Shown here piece after piece: positions 61,849-64,000 of a stretch of 64,000 nucleotides of DNA (positions are counted from its first letter, which is position 1; every line of letters starts with the position of its first letter). The notes under the pieces are model-generated. The model was not told the DNA's origin, did not search any database, and was given only the letters and a program-made list of their open reading frames with translations. The stretch is from the NCBI RefSeq assembly GCF_900323885.1, contig NZ_OOHJ01000006.1, positions 372,001-436,000 on the forward strand. The letters run 5' to 3'. Source of the DNA: [Actinomadura] parvosata subsp. kistnae (GTDB taxonomy: Bacteria; Actinomycetota; Actinomycetes; Streptosporangiales; Streptosporangiaceae). The translations under genes were made by a program, and so were the position numbers.

Positions 61849-62755
61849 AGAGGAAGGCGTTGGCGGCGTTCCAGCCCGATGCGCCGATCTGGACGCGCGC
61901 GGCGAACGGCGCCGAGGCCGTGCCGGTGCCCTTGAACAGCCACAACGCGCCGGCCGCATCACGGGCGAACAGGTCGGCCTTGCCGTCCCCGTCGTTGTCG
62001 CCGGTGGAGACCAGCGCGGTGTAGGCGTCCCAGCCGGTGCCCGCGCTGATCCGGGTGCCCAGAACGGCGCCGGCGGTGGTGCCGCCCGTTCCGGGGTAGA
62101 TGTAGAGGGTGCCGCCGGTGCTGCGGGCCAGCAGGTCGTTCTTGCCGTCGCCGGTGTAGTCGCCGTATCCGGCCAGCGCGCTCATGGTGTTCCAGCCCGC
62201 CGGCCCGACCTGGACGCGGTCCAGGAGGGTGCCGTCCGGCTTGCCCTGGAACAGCCACAGGGCGCCGTCCGCGTCCCGCGCGAGAATGTCCGGCACCGCC
62301 GCGCCGCCCATGTCGCCCGGCGACATCAGCAGGTTGTAGGCATCCCAGCCCGGTCCGATCCGCCTGGTCCCGCTGCCCCGCTCGGCCGTATAGAACAGGG
62401 TCCCGTTCAGCCGGAAGTACACATCGCTGCCGGCCGCCCCGGACACGTTCGCGCGCAGGATCGCCGTCACCGCCGAGAACCCGCCACCCAGGTCCACGGC
62501 CGGCTGCAGACCCGCTCCCGTCGCCTTGGGCTCATAAGCCAGCAGATGACCGTCGCTCGACCTGCGAACCAGCAACGGCAGCCGCGGCGCCGCCGTCAAC
62601 GTCGCCGTCACCGTCGCCGTCAGCGCCGCCCGGACGCCCTTCCCGGAGCTGGCCGCCGCGTGCGGAGCGACCATGACCGCGGACACGGCCAGCACGACCA
62701 TCGCGAAAAGGCCCGCCGTTCGCCGCGAACGGACGACGGCCGTCAAGAGAGACAT
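61847..62755 (-). CDS. Secreted FG-GAP/VCBS-like repeat protein
   Basis: ATG 62755 (MSLLTAVVRSRRTAGLFAMV); ATG 62791 is an alternative. 302 residues. Sec signal (AGLFAMVVLAVSAVMVAPHA). At least three ~43-residue blades: GWDAYNLLMSPGDMGG..PDILARDADGALWLFQG, GWNTMSALAGYGDYTGDGKN..LLARSTGGTLYIYPG and GWDAYTALVSTGDNDGDGKA..LFARDAAGALWLFKG. The DxDGDGKxDLxAR calcium-binding pattern is that of integrin-like FG-GAP propellers. Probably an extracellular adhesin or binding module. It lies directly upstream of the polymorphic toxin (72 bp), same strand, so the two may be expressed together. Confidence 0.85.
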   Translation of the reverse strand: MSLLTAVVRSRRTAGLFAMVVLAVSAVMVAPHAAASSGKGVRAALTATVTATLTAAPRLPLLVRRSSDGHLLAYEPKATGAGLQPAVDLGGGFSAVTAILRANVSGAAGSDVYFRLNGTLFYTAERGSGTRRIGPGWDAYNLLMSPGDMGGAAVPDILARDADGALWLFQGKPDGTLLDRVQVGPAGWNTMSALAGYGDYTGDGKNDLLARSTGGTLYIYPGTGGTTAGAVLGTRISAGTGWDAYTALVSTGDNDGDGKADLFARDAAGALWLFKGTGTASAPFAARVQIGASGWNAANAFL

Positions 62756-62986
62756 CCCTCGACGATCAGGCAACGCGGGGCTCCGCCGCATCTGTCAGCC
62801 GACTGGGGTCCTGCCGGCGCCGTCGGCAGCGCGTACGTCCCGAGCGTGGACGTGGCCACATCAGGTCACCGCCGGGTTACTGACGGCAGGCCCGGCTCGT
62901 GAGGCAAGGGAAATGTCCCGGAACGGCAGGCCGGCCGCGTTCCCGGGCGCCATCGCACGAGCACCCCCCGAAAGGAGCCCGCTGCC

Positions 62987-63526
62987 ATGGCCCGTATCCG
63001 CTCGCTCGCCATCCTGCTCGCCACCGCCCTCGGCGCCGCCGTCCTGACGATCGCGCCCGCGGCCTCCGCGGAGGTGCCGGATGTCACCTGCACGCCGCCC
63101 AGCAGCAACATCGCCACCTACAACCCGGCGCTGACACTCACGCCGCAGACCGTGACGGTGGTCAACACCGCCCAGTACGGACCCTGCACCTCAGCGTTCC
63201 AGCCGACCCTGGCCTCCGGGACCCGCACGAGCGTCAACGTCTCCTCGCGAAGCTGCCTGGATCTCCTGGCCGCCACCCCCATCGCCTTCACCGTCACCTG
63301 GAACACCGGACAGACCTCCACGATCTCCGGCAACTCCACCACCACCATCGCGGGTGCCGTGGCCACCTTCACCCTGACCGGGACCGTCACCTCCGGGCTG
63401 TTCGCCGGCAGCACCGTCGTCCAGGCCAACGTCGCGCCATCCGCGAGCCTCCTGCTGTGCACCGCGGGACTGGGCACCGTCCCGAGCTTCTACTCCCTGG
63501 TCACCCTGGAGATCACCTCGGCCTGA
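62987..63526 (+). CDS. Small secreted protein (179 aa)
   Basis: ATG 62987 with a GAAAGGAG site. Sec signal (RSLAILLATALGAAVLTIAP, cut after ASA). The mature part is Thr/Ser-rich and beta-strand-like (NPALTLTPQTVTVVNTAQYG; TGQTSTISGNSTTTIAGAVA) with four Cys (DVTCTP, GPCTSA, RSCLDL, LLCTAG), likely two disulphides. No family named. Extracellular. Confidence 0.75.
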   Translation: MARIRSLAILLATALGAAVLTIAPAASAEVPDVTCTPPSSNIATYNPALTLTPQTVTVVNTAQYGPCTSAFQPTLASGTRTSVNVSSRSCLDLLAATPIAFTVTWNTGQTSTISGNSTTTIAGAVATFTLTGTVTSGLFAGSTVVQANVAPSASLLLCTAGLGTVPSFYSLVTLEITSA

Positions 63527-63594
63527 CCGCATCCCGGCCACGCCGGCTCATCACCCCACGCATTGATCGCCGGCGACGGGCCGGGCGGGGTCGG

Positions 63595-63810
63595 TCACGT
63601 CCGGACCGGCCCGGCCCACACCCGCAGCGCCTCGTCCAGCGCGGCCCGGCGCAGCTCGTCCCGGTAGAGTCCGCGTGTCACGTTGCGGGCGACGCCGAGC
63701 AGCCACGGCAGCCCGGCCCCGGCCGGCATCTCCTCCCGGCGCCGCCAGGCGACCATGGACGTCTCGCTGACCACCTCTTCGGCGAGCTGGAGGCCACATC
63801 TGCTCACCGC
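63595..63810 (-). pseudogene. ECF sigma factor region 2 remnant
   Basis: LQLAEEVVSETSMVAWRRRE then LPWLLGVARNVTRGLYRDEL and RRAALDEAL is sigma region 2 (AEDVVAETFLVAWRR / PWLLGVARN). Upstream residues and all of region 4 are missing; the frame stops after VWAGPVRT. A truncated sigma gene. Confidence 0.65.
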
Positions 63811-63922
63811 GTACGCGTGACCCGGGCCGCGGTACGCACGGTGACCCGGCACGGACGCTCGGCGCACAGCCCAGTCGCGACCCACTACGTGACCAAGGAC
63901 CCCTGCGGCTGGGCCCGCACCT

Positions 63923-64000
63923 TCACGCGCCGGCCCGCACGTCCCGTACGGAGACCAGCCGGGCGATGAGCGCGCAGGTGAGCAGCACCGCCCCGCCGCC
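63923..64000 (-). CDS. C-terminal end of a gene cut by window edge
   Basis: The minus-strand frame enters from the right edge and ends at TGA 63923: GAVLLTCALIARLVSVRDVR then AGA. Hydrophobic then basic, as at the end of a polytopic membrane protein. Too short to name. Confidence 0.35.
   Translation of the reverse strand, partial: GGGAVLLTCALIARLVSVRDVRAGA

Noticed and set aside
1..64000. CRISPR arrays, tRNA or rRNA genes
   Set aside because: No regularly spaced repeats, no cloverleaf with TTCGA-type arm and no rRNA signature were noticed by eye; a tRNAscan/CRISPR search was not possible.

Overview
The window is very GC-rich, with strong third-position G/C bias and GTG/TTG starts used next to ATG. 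It carries many ECF-type sigma factors, a MobF (TraA-like) relaxase, CU044_5270-family and DUF2975 proteins and an ALF/Hint polymorphic toxin. This fits a filamentous actinomycete, most likely of the Streptosporangiales (Nonomuraea-like); the genus is an inference. No rRNA, tRNA or CRISPR array was seen.

0-12 kb: the 3' part of a flavin monooxygenase is followed by a plasmid/ICE-like segment. That segment has small hypothetical proteins, a zinc-ribbon protein, a single-strand DNA-binding protein, strong hairpins (one set a possible oriT) and a 1736-residue MobF relaxase/helicase. An intact IS1634-type element (4704-6437, 19-bp perfect terminal repeats) sits between the SSB module and the relaxase.

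12-27 kb: gene-poor and degraded. One intact sigma/membrane-partner pair is followed by two more pairs whose sigma genes carry a one-base frameshift, plus a frameshifted MocR/PdxR regulator, a broken NADP-dependent oxidoreductase, a broken MmyB-like regulator, a broken WXG100-like protein and ISL3 and IS256 transposase fragments. Most of the frameshifts look like loss of one G or C, so either active decay or systematic sequence error is possible.

26-36 kb: a TetR-controlled small protein, a class A flavin hydroxylase, and a LacI-controlled, translationally coupled operon read leftwards: nitrilase-family amidohydrolase, uncharacterised membrane protein, amidase, homoserine acetyltransferase-like alpha/beta hydrolase. 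A double LacI-type palindrome lies at its promoter.

36.5-42.6 kb: the most interesting block. Three co-directional genes closed by a strong terminator encode an 838-residue uncharacterised helical protein, a protein joining a metallopeptidase-like domain to a VWA domain, and an ATPase with two P-loop modules. This resembles MoxR-AAA/VWA systems but has an unrecognised third partner.

42.7-57.3 kb: esterase, sigma/propeller anti-sigma pair, class C serine hydrolase, FAD monooxygenase with a divergent double-HTH TetR, Tat-exported amidohydrolase, DUF2975/Xre pair with a 23-bp inverted repeat over its start codon, secreted endonuclease/phosphatase-fold protein, aldehyde dehydrogenase, and an antitoxin with a broken toxin. 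A 23-bp motif recurs five times between 36.5 and 53.3 kb.

57.3-64 kb: a giant secreted polymorphic toxin (Ala-rich stalk, Hint domain, unrecognised C-terminal toxin), an FG-GAP-like secreted protein, a small secreted protein, a sigma-factor remnant and the end of a further gene.
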